A DNA stretch of 64,000 bases. Origin: Ceratopteris richardii. Taxonomy: Eukaryota > Streptophyta > Polypodiopsida > Polypodiales > Pteridaceae. This document shows positions 24,706-35,130 of the stretch, one piece after another. The notes under the pieces were generated by a model. It made no database searches, was not told the DNA's origin, and saw only the letters and a list, made by a program, of their open reading frames with translations. Location of the stretch: positions 89,067,919 to 89,131,918 of the forward strand of contig CM035427.1 of assembly GCA_020310875.1 (NCBI GenBank), given 5' to 3'. The position numbers were made by a program, and so were the translations under genes. How positions within the stretch are numbered: position 1 is the stretch's first letter; the number at the start of each line of letters is the position of its first letter.

Positions 24706-26052
24706 ATGCTACATATGGACCGAAGAGCTCACATCAACCACTTAGAAGGTCTTCAAAGTAGAAGAAGAAACCAGAGAGGTATGGTTATGATACTTCTTTG
24801 GTCACCAAGCACTCAATCCACATTGCAAAGGATTCAATCAACGAAGAAACTGCCACATTTGAAGAAGCACAAAGCAAGAAAGCTTGGAGAGATGCAATGG
24901 ATGAAGAAATGGTAGCCTTGAAGGAGAATGATACTTGGGAGCTTGTACCTAACAAGCAATCTATGAAGGTAATTGGATCTCGATTGATATACAAAATCAA
25001 GAGGAATCTAGATGGAAGTATAAATAGACATAAAGCAAGGTTAGTGGCTAAAGGGTTTGCTCAAACCCATGGTATTGATTATGAGGAGACTTTCTCTCCT
25101 ATTGCAAAAATGCCTACAATTAGGGTTCTCATTAGGGTTCTCATTAGTCTTGCTGCATCTAGAAATTGGAAGCTCTATCAACTTGATGTAAAGAATGCTT
25201 TATTAAATGGATGGATTTCTGAGGAAGTGTATATGGCACAACCTCCTGGATATGAGGATGCACATCATCCTAACTATGTATGCAAAATAAAGAAAGCCTT
25301 GTATGGATTGAAGCAAGCTCCAAGAGCTTGGAATTTCAGATTGGTGACTTATTTGCAGGACCAAGGATTCAAAGCTAGCAAGGCGGATACCTCTTTGTTC
25401 ATAAAGAGGAATGGATCTGAAGTGATATATCTATGTGTCTATGTTGATGATATCATTATCACAGGGAATGATCTTGAAGGAATCAAATAAGTAAAGAGTC
25501 AAATGAAGGAGGAGTTCAAAATAAGTGATCTTGGACCACTCACTTATTTTATTGGATTGGAGTTAATCTACATAGGTTTAGGTATATACATCACAGAAAG
25601 GAAGTATGTGCATGACATGCTCATCAAGTTCACGATGGAAAACATCAAGTGTGTAGGTACACCTATGGAGCAAAATCATAAGCTTAGTGCTTATGAAGGA
25701 GAGCCAATTGAAGACATCACAAGCTATCAAAGCTTGGTTGGAAGTTTGAACTATGCAACACTCACAAGGTGGATATATGCTATAGTGTTAGCATATTGAG
25801 TCAGTTTATGCATAAGCCGAGAAAACCACATATGGAAGCGGCCAAGAGAGTCTTCAAGTACCTAAAGGGGACCATGAATGAAGGTTTGTTTTATCCATTT
25901 CCTTCACAAATTCAAGCAAAAGGCCTACTCCAATGCAAATTGGGCCGAATCTAGAGATGATAGAAGAAGCACATCCAGGTATGTATCATTTGCACGTTCA
26001 AATCATTTCTTGGTCATCCAAGAAGCAACCAACAGTGGCATTATCTTCTACT
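24706..26052 (+). pseudogene. Co-A reverse transcriptase and truncated RNase H
   Basis: RT is mainly in 24798-25490: WRDAMDEEMVALKENDTWEL, HKARLVAKGFAQTHGIDYEE, KIKKALYGLKQAPRAWN and the intact active site CVYVDDIIITG. A stop follows, then 25503-25799 with EEFKISDLGPLTYFIGLE and SLVGSLNYATLTR. A 12-bp duplication near 25120-25145 repeats the codons for RVLI. RNase H begins at about 25905 with a weakened first motif (AYSNANWAESRDDRRSTS) and stops at SSKKQPTVALSS where Gy3 starts. The last part of RNase H is missing. Confidence 0.88.
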
Positions 26053-27081
26053 TGTTGGTGGATTCTTAGACAAGAAGGAGTTTGAGGGTTTGTAGGAGAA
26101 AAGGGGAAGAAACAAGAAGAGAAAATACACTTGGAAGCTTCTGCCGATTGATTACAGTAAGACAATTACAAGGTTTGAAGTACAAGACAAGCCAATACCT
26201 CTGTGCACAATCCCACATAGTGCCCAATTACAAAATACCAAATATCCCAAAGTCTTCTTGTTGCCGGCCTCCTCTGCACCAGACCTCCACCTGCTTCAAG
26301 CTTATCCTTGTGCACACCTTGCACCAAGCTTCCACAAAGGGGGAGGAGTGCATACCTTCTGTCGACACGCGCCCACTGCAATGGGACCTTGACATACTTG
26401 GGGGACTAGCTTAGCACTCTCTGCACAATCCCTTAGGCACTCCCTATGCACTCCTTCACTTCCACTTCTCTGCATCGTCGCACTGGTGACTGTTGCACTT
26501 CTCTCTCTTGCTTCCTTAGACTATGCTTTCTTGCTTACTCTAAGATTGGTCCAAGAATGGCCCTTGCCTTGATTTGAGTGTGCCGATCACGTACGCTCCT
26601 AACTGCAATGGTATCTTGGTGCTCACTTTGATGTCCCAAGATTGTCCTCCCAAGTGGCAACCAACGACTCACTGTTTTGTCCTGTAGTGACTTTAGTCTA
26701 AAACCAAAAATTTTAATGGGGGGCCATACTGTCACCTGTGCGTACACTTTGCCGCTTCACATACCTTCATGTTTCCTTTTAAGTCTTCACTTTTGCACAT
26801 AAGAGGGGGTTCACCTGAACCTTCCAAAACACTTTAAAACACCCTTTGAACCTTAGGGAAATTAGAGAAAATACCTCTGCAACCTGCAACCCATTTTCTC
26901 CAATTTACCCTTTGTGGACAATTCATTGTGCACTACCTGTGCACTTTGACACCTGCACTTACACACTTTGATTTTGCACCTGTTGACTTTGACCTTGACC
27001 TTGTTGACTTTGACTAGTTGAGTTTGACCAGTTGACTTTGACTAGTTGACTTTGACCAACATGACTTTTATGGGCTCAACA
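26053..27081 (-). repeat. Gy3 3' LTR
   Basis: Plus-strand TGTTGGTGGATTC to GGGCTCAACA. The ends are a perfect 5-bp inverted repeat (TGTTG and CAACA), as expected for an LTR. On the minus strand it begins TGTTGAGCCCATAAAAG and is preceded by the purine-rich GGTGGTGGGCAAC. No second copy exists in the window, so the LTR call rests on ends, tract and the adjacent integrase. U3 starts with a dense TTGAC cluster. Confidence 0.75.
26983..27056. promoter_or_regulatory. Cluster of ten TTGAC (W-box core) motifs in the Gy3 LTR
   Basis: TTGAC occurs at 26983, 26989, 26995, 27004, 27010, 27024, 27032, 27038, 27046 and 27052, all on the plus strand, most followed by C or T. TTGAC[CT] is the known core for plant WRKY transcription factors. 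The cluster lies within the first 100 bp of U3 read from 27081. Binding is inferred, not shown. Confidence 0.6.
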
Positions 27082-28074
27082 GTTGCCCACCACCTAATGT
27101 GCTCTCCGTCCCGGAGAGCTACAGCCAAACCCAGAGCATATAGGACATCATGACAAGAGAGGAGCAAAACTGTAATAGGATAGCTGAGCAGCAACCAAGA
27201 CCATCAAGAGCATCGGAGAAAGCACCAGAGAGTATTCAGCAAGGTGGGGCGGGGACAGGGGGTGGAGGGGGGGGCAGTGTGGGGAAGAGGGGAGGGCGGG
27301 AAAGGATGGGGTGTGGGGGCGGGGTGAGGCAGAGGGGGAAAAGAGGAATTAATTGAGGGTGGCAATGAAAGAAACCCAACCCAACCAGAGAGAAACCAAC
27401 CTCGGGCTAGAAAGGACCGAAAGCCAAGGCTGAAGGAGCAAGCTCCGAGTACGCCTCGATAGCCATGGAAGAATCCTGCTGGGGAGCGGAAGACGCCATA
27501 AGTGCAGAGCAAAATGCTGGCACAAAGTGTTGCTGGGTGGAGGGCCGCGTGAGGTGACGGCTGAGTGTAAGGGGGAAGATTATTATATATAGGGGCGAGG
27601 GGGGGGGGGGCGGGGGGGCAGGGGGGGGCACGTTTTTTTTTTTTTTTTTTTTTTTTTTGCAGAAAGAGAAAACGCGCCCTATGGGGCCTCTTTTTTTTTT
27701 TGTCCCAAAAATCAAAGAAAATACATAAAAAATCTAGAAAAATTGCAAAAAAATTCAAAAATTTTGCTATAGGCCTAAGCTAGAATTTTGCAGTCAAACC
27801 TACCGGGAGCTTCCTTTATTCCTCAAATTTGGCAAGAAAATGACATCAGAAAGGGATAAAAATGCCAAAAAAAAGCTAAAAATGCTAGAAAAATTTCCAA
27901 AAATACCCAAAAGTTTTACTTTTGGAGAGCTTATGGAATGCCTTCTAGGTTTTCTAAAAACCCCAGTATCAAAAATGAAAATGATAAAGAAAACTACTAA
28001 AACTGAGCAAATTTTGATGAGAAAGCTATGTACAACCTGGACAAATTTTGCAGTTCCAGGTGATCCATACTTCT
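27082..28074 (-). other. Gy3 3' noncoding region with G-rich and homopolymer tracts
   Basis: No coding motif. It contains an 8-bp stem hairpin GCTCTCCG-TCC-CGGAGAGC at 27101-27119, a G-rich stretch at 27243-27345, a second G-run tract with runs of up to 12 G at about 27590-27630, then about 24 T at 27633-27658 and an A-rich stretch to 27760. ORFs on either strand here are low-complexity (Gly or Pro runs) and not supported. Confidence 0.6.
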
Positions 28075-28494
28075 TCAAGTGTGTTGATGATAGGCCTTGA
28101 GCCTTGATATGTTGACCAGTGGCAAGGCCTCTCCTTTCAGCGTCTCTAACTCCATAGCACCCCAATTCAGCATTGTTTTGACTCTATAAGGTCCTTCCCA
28201 ATGTGGAAGCCATTTTCCTCTCAGTTGTGTATGAAGATGAGGTCTATGGAGAAGAACTAACATGCCTGCTTCAATGTTGTTGTTCCACAGATGTCGATCG
28301 TGTGCCTCCTTCCTCTTCATCTGAGTCTCTATCAATTGTTTCGTTGCTAGTAGACGAATCTCCTCTACTTTATGTAGTGCTCCGAGCCTCTAAGAGACCT
28401 CACAATCCTTCTTGCCCTGCATGAATGCAATCTTAGGTGAACCATGTAAAAATTCGAAGGGCTCAATGGGCAATATGCCATAAACTAGCTGGAA
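28075..28494 (-). pseudogene. Gy3 integrase C-terminal fragment
   Basis: On the minus strand the end of the integrase core, FQLVYGILPIEPFEFLHGS, is followed after one stop by IETQMKRKEAHDRHLWNN and the GPY/F-type module LRGKWLPHWEGPYRVKTML, ending SRLKAYHQHT. This is the C-terminal DNA-binding part of a Ty3/gypsy integrase, from a lineage different from Gy1, Gy2 and Gy4 (the HWEGPYRV form). The catalytic core upstream is absent because the Gy1b LTR begins at 28495. Confidence 0.85.
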
Positions 28495-29262
28495 CAACTC
28501 GTTGTAAAATACATCTTGTAAATTAGTAGGAATTTCACTTTTTTGTAATAAAGTGCCGGTCTCTTGTGTGAAAGGACCAAACTTAGGGCACATGTATATA
28601 AGTCACTTTGTGACTCTTTGTAGAGACTTTTTGCCATTGTGAAGAAGGAGAGATCCTAAATTTCGAATTTGCATCTTTCTGGCAGATTTCCATCTTCTCT
28701 TTGATCTTCTATGTGTGTGTAATGCTTGGAATGTGTGTGTAATGCTTGGAATGTGTGTGTAGGACTGTTGTCTACCCCTCCCCACTGTTTTTGAGCTACT
28801 GTAGTGTGTGTGTGAGCTTGTAGGAGTTGTGGCATGAGTGTGGGTATTTCCTGCCATTCACTATTTTGGTCATAACTTGAAGCACGGTTATCAGATTCGA
28901 GTGAAACCACTTCTAGTAGATGCGTCTTGTCGAGAGCTTTGAAAGAAGTCTGCTATTGACTATATTCAAAGCTCGGATCTGGGAGAAATCCTCGATTTAC
29001 TGAAAACTACTGTAAGTGGTATCGCGACAGACACTTTCAGTATTTCAGCGAGTTTGAGAGGTGGATTAGTCTTTTCTCATGCATATAAGCTGAACCACTT
29101 CATTTTCCATCATGTGTGCACTTGTTCTCATACACTTGGTTAGGTCATTTTATTGGATTGACAAGTAAGCGTGTGTCAATTTCCCACTATACGCACTTGT
29201 GTTGCAAACGAGGTTTAGTCTCTTTGGCACAAGTCCTTAAGTCTCCTTGGCTTAGGTACACA
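28495..29262 (+). repeat. Gy1b 5' LTR, left end truncated
   Basis: Aligns with 44288-45032 with scattered substitutions. It ends CTTAGGTACACA at 29262, just before the PBS. At its left end homology begins only at CAACTCG, whereas the 3' LTR extends about 138 bp further left to a TG start after a purine tract. It has one extra copy of the 20-bp unit AATGCTTGGAATGTGTGTGT (near 28720-28760) compared with the 3' LTR. Confidence 0.88.
28595..28602 (+). promoter_or_regulatory. TATA box of the Gy1b 5' LTR
   Basis: TATATAAG in the context CATGTATATAAGTCAC. The same box lies at 44385-44392 in the 3' LTR. Position and sequence fit a polymerase II core promoter; activity is inferred. Confidence 0.6.
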
Positions 29263-29268
29263 CGTTTT

Positions 29269-29286
29269 TGGTGCCGTTGTCGGGGA
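29269..29286 (+). other. Gy1b primer-binding site, tRNA-Asp type
   Basis: TGGTGCCGTTGTCGGGGA, six bases after the LTR end. It corresponds to the known plant gypsy PBS TGGCGCCGTTGCCGGGGA, complementary to the 3' end of tRNA-Asp, with two C-to-T changes. Both changes are of the kind expected from decay of methylated cytosines. Confidence 0.85.
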
Positions 29287-30783
29287 ACACTCAGCCAAGG
29301 TGCCTTCATGATGGTTGTAGATCGAATGTGATGAAATCGTACTTGTAGAGGTGAACTCGTTCAGTGGCAAGTAGTCAACCACTTCAGCACTTGTTACTTC
29401 ACATCCCGGAGGTGTGTGTAATGAGTTTTTAGGTTTAGGGTTAGTAGGAAGGGAGAGAAGGAGGATTTAGGGTTATGTTAGGAGAAGAGGAGAATAGGAG
29501 AGAAGTAGGACTGAGTCAAGGTCACCAAAAAATCCCAAAAAATTTGCCAAAATTAGTGTAGTTCAGGTTCAGTCATCAAAAAAGTATAAAAACCAAAAAT
29601 CTCAGTTCATTTCTCACTGTTCTGGAAAGCAGTATCATGTGCGAGCGACGATCGGTATCGCGAGTGTGGTATCGTGTGTTGCATGCCATCAAAGCTAGGT
29701 GTTGAGCTCAAGGTGCAAGCAAGACCTCACTGAGGTAAGATTCCCTAAGTTTTAATTGACAAAAACATTTTCAAATGGGCACAGAAGCGTGATTAGTTGC
29801 GCTATAGGTATCGCGGGGAGGGATAGTGTGTTTTTTGGGTTTCTTTGCAAGAGACAGTAGGCTAGAAGGGAAGAGGGGTGAGAGAAGAGTAAGGGGCTAC
29901 AAAATTTTTTTGATTTTTGAGGTATTTTGGCTTGAGTATCGCGGTCGGTTGAGTTTTTGGTATCGCAATACCAAAAATTCCCTTGTATTGCAATACTTGT
30001 CGAAGTATCATATCGTCGGTTACCAGCCTTGGTATCGTGATATCACTCGTGGTATCGTATCGCCAGGTTGGTATCGCGATCTCACTCTACCAAAGTGGTA
30101 TCGTATCACGGTCCACTTTTGGTATCGTATTGTCTCGAGTCTTGTTTAGTATCGCGATACCAATTTGGTATCGTATCGTCCCTTTGCGGTGGTATCGTAT
30201 CGTCCCTTTGTGGTGGTATCGTATCGTCCCTTTGCGGTGGTATCGTATCGTGCGGTTCGGTGGTATCGTATCGCCTAACTACCAGTATCGTATCGTGTCC
30301 TATTCTGGTATCATATCGTCGCAGCATTTGGTATCGTTTCGTCCGCTTGCAGACCTTGGTATCGCGATACCAATTTGGTATCGTATCGTGTGAGGAGGAT
30401 GGTATCGTATCGGCTATTATTCAGGTATCGTATCGGGGCAAACTCCAGTATCGTATCATGCCCTTCTTGGTATCGTATCGTCCAAAAAGTGGTATCGTAT
30501 TGTCTGGGTTTCTAGTATCGTATTGTCCGACTTTTCAATATTGTATCGTTCAAATTTTGGTATCGTATCGTCTGTTGTTGTGGTATCGTATCGCCTAGTT
30601 CTCAGATATCGTATCGTGAGCTGGTGTGGTATCGTATCGTGGACACTTTGGTATCGCCTGAAGCAGTATTGTCTAGGTTGGTATCGTCCATAGCTTTTGA
30701 AGCAATTTGAAGGGCAAATTTGAAACTTTTGGAGGAGCCAGTTGGGAAGAGCTTCAGAGACCTGGAGAGCCTTAAGAGGGTGA
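29287..30783 (+). other. Gy1b long untranslated leader
   Basis: About 1.5 kb between PBS and gag. The first part (29287-29930) is unique DNA with a few GGTATCGCG-type motifs (near 29652, 29678 and 29808). The second part (29940-30690) is the repeat array listed separately. ORFs found here follow from the repeat period and are not supported as genes. Confidence 0.75.
29940..30690 (+). repeat. Array of about 25 GGTATCGTATCG-type motifs
   Basis: GGTATCG, mostly extended to GGTATCGTATCG, recurs every 20-35 bp with variable spacers. A 24-bp version (GGTATCGTATCGTCCCTTTG plus four bases) is tandem at 30190-30250. Twice (30150-30180 and 30360-30390) the form CGATACCAATTTGGTATCG occurs, an inverted repeat that could form a hairpin. 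The spacers differ, so this is an array of a conserved word and not a simple satellite. Confidence 0.9.
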
Positions 30784-33395
30784 ATGAACTTGAGGTCAGG
30801 AAGAGTGCTAAGTAGCCGAAGGAGTGTCATATCTTCTGTAGGAAGTGCCGCTCAGGTCAGTCACCACTCTGTCTATTCAGACACCTCTAGTGACTCAAAG
30901 GAGGAGATACCCATGGCATCAGAAGACATGCAGGGTCCCACTCCAAGTAGAAACTTCATGACCATTGTGGAAGGAGAATACCGTACCTCCTTACAATACA
31001 TTTCTACCAATACCCAGGAGATCCCCATCTACCTGGATGGCTTAAGATCTGTGGCTAGGATGGTAACTTCCATGGATGCCACGATCGTGCCTAGACCTGT
31101 TGTTAAGTACGAGGGAGGAGCATACATGGACAAGATAGGTCACATAGACATAGTGACTGAATTTCTCGATTTGATCAATGAAAGGGGAGAAGTAGGGGGA
31201 CAAGAGAACTCAGGTAGACCAAACCCTGAGGAACTAGTGACAACCCTTAGAGGCAAGTCCCAGGTAACACGAGTCTTGAGAGGAGACTTGATACCTCAAG
31301 ATGACTACCTGTTGGAAGTCTATATGATCCATGGATCAGAATTATTACTTGAAACAGACTCACCGGCTCCAGGAAGAGAAGAAAGCCCGATGACATTTTA
31401 TGAGCTGAAGGATCTAGAAGACGAAACTAGAATCACATACCTAGACAAAAATCAGAGAAGATATTGGTTGGTTGGTACCTTGGACAGAGCTCGACTGAAA
31501 TACATGGGTTTGCCTGTATTCCCTCAGAGAGATCAGGCAACTACTTCGCAGAATCCCTTTGGAAATCAACAAGAGACAGAACACACCATGTCAGGACAAA
31601 CTAGCCAACGGAGTGTTCCAAACCTTACTCGTGTACAATTTGCGAATCCAGGAGCGCAAATACACAATCAGACCCACCCTGGAGTAGGTAATCAGTACCG
31701 ACCACCAGTAAGACCACGACCACCACTAAGAGGGCAGCTTGGAATACCCCCAGTTAGACCAGCAGTTCCTGCCTTTCCAGTAATGCCGAGACCACCAGAA
31801 CCAATGAGAAGATTGAGACCTATCCAAGTGGCCAAATGCATAAGAAATCATTATGATGGATTGGGAGAACCCTACGATCACATTGCTGAATTTAAACAAG
31901 TCCTAAGGGCAGAACAAGTAGACGACTTCTTTGTGCAGTATGAGCCTTTTGGACTCACCCTCACAGGAACGACTCTAACTTGGTTCCAGCCATTAGATCC
32001 TAATCAATTTGGAAACATGGAGCAATTTTTTCAAGAATTCATTGGGGAATTTACTAAGAGAGGGATTAAACACAATTCTGCATCTTCAATCCATAGTTTT
32101 AAATAGAACCCTAATGAAACAGTGAAGACAGCTACCCGGAGATTCAATCAGTATGTTGATAGATACCCAGCTACAGAGAGGCCCACTCAACAAAAAATGA
32201 TTTCATTATTTTTGGATGGACTCATGAATGGAACCCTAAGAACTTTAGTTTATGTGAAGAGATTACAAACCCTGGTGAATGTCTTCAAGGATGCATTGAC
32301 CTAGAAGATAATCTAGTGGAGGATCTCAAGAGCACCCCCAGTCCCACTAAATTAGAAGACTCTCAGAGTACCATTACATCCAACTCCAGTAATGTGGAAG
32401 AATTAGTGGAACTATTAGCAAAGAAACTAGGAGTTCAAGGGCAGAGAACTTACCAGCACCTAGCCTTAAGAATGCCCATGTTACGGAGATGTAGTCTATG
32501 TGGAGGAGATCACCCTACACACATGTGTGTACGAGGAGGAGCTGGTGCGCATCAGACATATCCTTACAACAGACAGCTCCAACAAGGGACTGCCTTGTAC
32601 TGCCACATAGAACAAGAATACACCAACCACACTACAGAAAATTGTCCATTCAATAGGCAGTCATGCCCTTTACAACCACCTCAGTATCGACCATACGGAT
32701 ATCCAACTAGAGAGCCAGGCAGAGAGATGCCCAGATACAATCCCTATCCAACACCAGTAGGAGCACCAAGGCCATACAAGCAAGTACCTTATCCACCACC
32801 TCAACCAGTGTTAGGACCACAACTGTCACAACCTCAACAAGTGGTACCTGTGAAGTATGCTCAGCCAGAAGAAAATTTGGAAAGAGCCATAGTGCCAGCC
32901 TCAACAATGACCAGTGTAGAATCAGCAAACCCTGGATATGAGCTGCCCCCAGGAGATTATTATCCCTATGAAGCCAACTTAGTAGAGTATGAATCAACTT
33001 ATGATTCGGCTTATTATGGATATGAAGGTTATGATCAGACTTATGGAACGGAGGTAGCAACTTTGATGTATACTGCACCTAAAGCACAACCACCCATTAG
33101 ACCACCTATGCCGAGAGGACCTTGTTATAGATGTAGAGGAGACCATTTTATTAGAGAATGTCCTCGACCTTATAATCCACCACCCCCTAGGAATTGCGAA
33201 GCATATTGCAATGATTGCAAAAAGGAACATCTTTTCAGAGACTGCCCCAAGAATCCAACCAAAGTCCAAGACACTGCACCAATTAATGTAATTGAAGTGA
33301 TAGAAGCATCTCAAAGTGATAAGGAATATACTGTGCCTTTAAAGGCCATTACAAGAGCTCAAATGAAAGAACAAAAAGGAAAACAACCAGAATAG
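30784..33395 (+). pseudogene. Gy1b gag
   Basis: Starts at an ATG (MNLRSGRVLSSRR). The retrotransposon Gag domain lies near residues 345-440 of the first frame (IRNHYDGLGEPYDHIAEFKQ, LTWFQPLDPNQFGNMEQFF). It continues past a stop at 32104 (likely a former Gln codon) with RRFNQYVDRYPATERPT, past another at 32302, then one base out of frame in 32316-33395. That part has three zinc knuckles of the form CX2CX3HX4C: CSLCGGDHPTHMC, CYRCRGDHFIREC and CNDCKKEHLFRDC, in a Pro/Tyr-rich context. Gag builds the particle and binds RNA. A lone TAG at 33393 separates it from the next region in the same frame. Confidence 0.9.
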
Positions 33396-34440
33396 GAACG
33401 AGAGAGAAATAGAATGGTAAGTCCCAAAATTCAAAGAGTTGAAGATTCTGAGGACCCACATGAGAGTACCGAGAATACCAAAACACAAAAATGGAAAAAC
33501 ATAAGAGAAAAGTTCAAAGATAAATGGATGAAACACAAGAGTCAAGAAAATAGGAAACAATTTAAAAACAAACAAGAGCATAATGAACAGAGGACTCGGG
33601 GAAAGATTCCCATTCCACCACTTATCCAAGAAGCAGAGAAACTAGGATTCATTTTGGCTGACCCAAAACCTGATGACCTAGACATGTGGCTGAAAGCTTA
33701 CCAAGCTAGGATTAAGGCCGGACCAAATATAGAGCAACATGAAAAGTGTTACCCACAAGGAGAATTAGAAAAGGAGAGGCTTGAGATATGTCGAAAACTT
33801 ATAGAGGTAGCACAAGCAACCCTAGAAAAGACTACACCAGCTCTTCCAAAAATGAGGATAGCAGAGGATCAATACAAAGAGTATGTCGAAGCCAAGGATA
33901 AAGAACCTAAGAAGAAGGATGACAAGCGTGAGCGAACAAGAACGCAGAACAAACCGATATCAACAATACCTGACCTAGAGGTTGAATGGCCTAAGGAGTT
34001 ATGGAATAGAATCAGAGAAGAACAATGGAAGAAGAATGGAGTGACAAAGCCTCCCTTTGAGGAATTAGAGGTGGAAGTTTATCAACCCAATCCCAATGTG
34101 GAAGAATTATATGAGGAAGTGTCAAGGCTAGACAGAAATAGAGAAGAAGCTCAGAGCATTTCAACTTTGCCTAATTACATGGGGGAATACGAAAAGGACT
34201 CTATGATAATCCGAGCACCCACAGTACATGGAAAGGGAAAAGGACATTCAGAAAAGAGTTCACACAATGTAACGGAACTAAAGAAAACAAAAGTACAATA
34301 AAAACAGACCGTGGAAGAATTACTTCAAATTAAACCGCATTTATGGAAGCAATTAGTGATCCAAATGGAATTAGAACAAGAGAAGGAAGAAAAAGAAGTT
34401 AAGTGAAAAGGAAACTCATCTAAGATACAAATCCCTGTTG
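33396..34440 (+). pseudogene. Gy1b Lys/Glu-rich spacer between gag and protease
   Basis: Frame 33414-34301 (295 codons), in the same phase as the zinc-knuckle frame before it and the protease after it, separated only by single stops (33393, 34299 and about 34403). It is highly charged: many KK, KE and EE pairs, with IPIPPLIQEAEKLGFILADP the most ordered part. No family is recognised. It is probably part of the original Gag-Pol polyprotein. The function is unknown. Confidence 0.6.
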
Positions 34441-34445
34441 ATAAA

Positions 34446-35130
34446 GTGGGAGAATTTAGTGAAGGAGACGAAGGTAACACATGCCTACCTGTCATTTACA
34501 ATGGGTACATGACCAAGGCAATCCTAGACACAGGAGCTAGGGTAGGAATCACCACCAAGGAGATTTGGGAGAAATGGGGAAAGCCTGCCTTACGACCCAC
34601 ACGCATGAAGCTCCAATTAGCAGACGGTCATGTGGAGAAACCCTTAGGAATATTGGAAAGAATCAAATTAACCACTTGTGGAGTTGAATTTGAACACACA
34701 TTAGCCATCTGTAAATTTGAAAAGGCTAACAACTACGAAATGATATTAGGATGACCCTTCATGAGACAAATGCGGGTAGTGCAAGACTGGGGAAGAGATT
34801 CATTATACCTGCAACATCAAGGAAATACAACCAAGATAAACTTGCATACATTTGCATATGGAGCTGTCCCCCCACTACACTGGAATTCCATACACAAGGA
34901 GGAAGATGACCTATCCATTCATAGTGCTAGATCAAGCGATCAATCGTGCATGCACATGGACGCTCAGTTATGGATGTGTAAAGAAGCCAAGAAAGAGGAC
35001 AACAAAAGATAGCTATGGCCAATAGGACATCCTAACTACAGACCTATAGAAGACCCAAGGTATATGCCGCAAATTTTTCTTGATGAAACTTTTGAACCGC
35101 ATGGATGGATGGAAATCTTAGCAACCCTAG
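34446..35130 (+). pseudogene. Gy1b first aspartic protease
   Basis: Active site D28-T29-G30-A31 in MTKAILDTGARVGITT. The conserved C-terminal motif is at EMILG (residues 98-102) followed by a TGA and then PFMRQMRVVQDWGRD in the same frame. Length and motif spacing are normal for a Ty3/gypsy protease, which matures the polyprotein. It is in the standard place between gag and RT. The frame continues to 35012 and a frameshift follows before 35131. Confidence 0.85.

Larger units (their letters stand above)
14558..26052 (+). mobile_element. Co-A: Ty1/copia element, interrupted by Co-B and cut at its 3' end
   Basis: A plus-strand copia element: 5' LTR 14558-15613, PBS, gag-protease, integrase up to 17694, then after the nested Co-B insertion the rest of integrase, RT and the start of RNase H up to 26052. 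There the reading SSKKQPTVALSS breaks off and the LTR of Gy3 begins. The remaining RNase H and the 3' LTR are not found in the window. Order gag-PR-IN-RT-RH defines Ty1/copia. Multiple stops make it inactive. Confidence 0.92.
26053..28494 (-). mobile_element. Gy3: 3' end of a Ty3/gypsy element
   Basis: Minus-strand fragment containing the integrase C-terminus (28075-28494), about 1 kb of 3' noncoding DNA and a complete-looking LTR (26053-27081). The 5' part of the element is gone: at 28494 it is cut by the left end of Gy1b. Its left end interrupts Co-A in RNase H. No target duplication can be tested because the right end is missing. Confidence 0.8.

Noticed and set aside
27150-27758. Gly-rich plus-strand and Pro/Phe-rich minus-strand ORFs
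   Set aside because: Generated by G-run and T-run tracts in a 3' noncoding region; no recognisable domain.
29940-30690. CRISPR-like array (short repeats with variable spacers)
   Set aside because: Repeats are too short (7-12 bp) and spacing irregular, with no leader or cas genes, and the array sits inside a plant LTR retrotransposon.
29826-30830. Overlapping ORFs on both strands in the GGTATCG array
   Set aside because: All have the repeat period and no domain. The array lies between PBS and gag, where no coding is expected.
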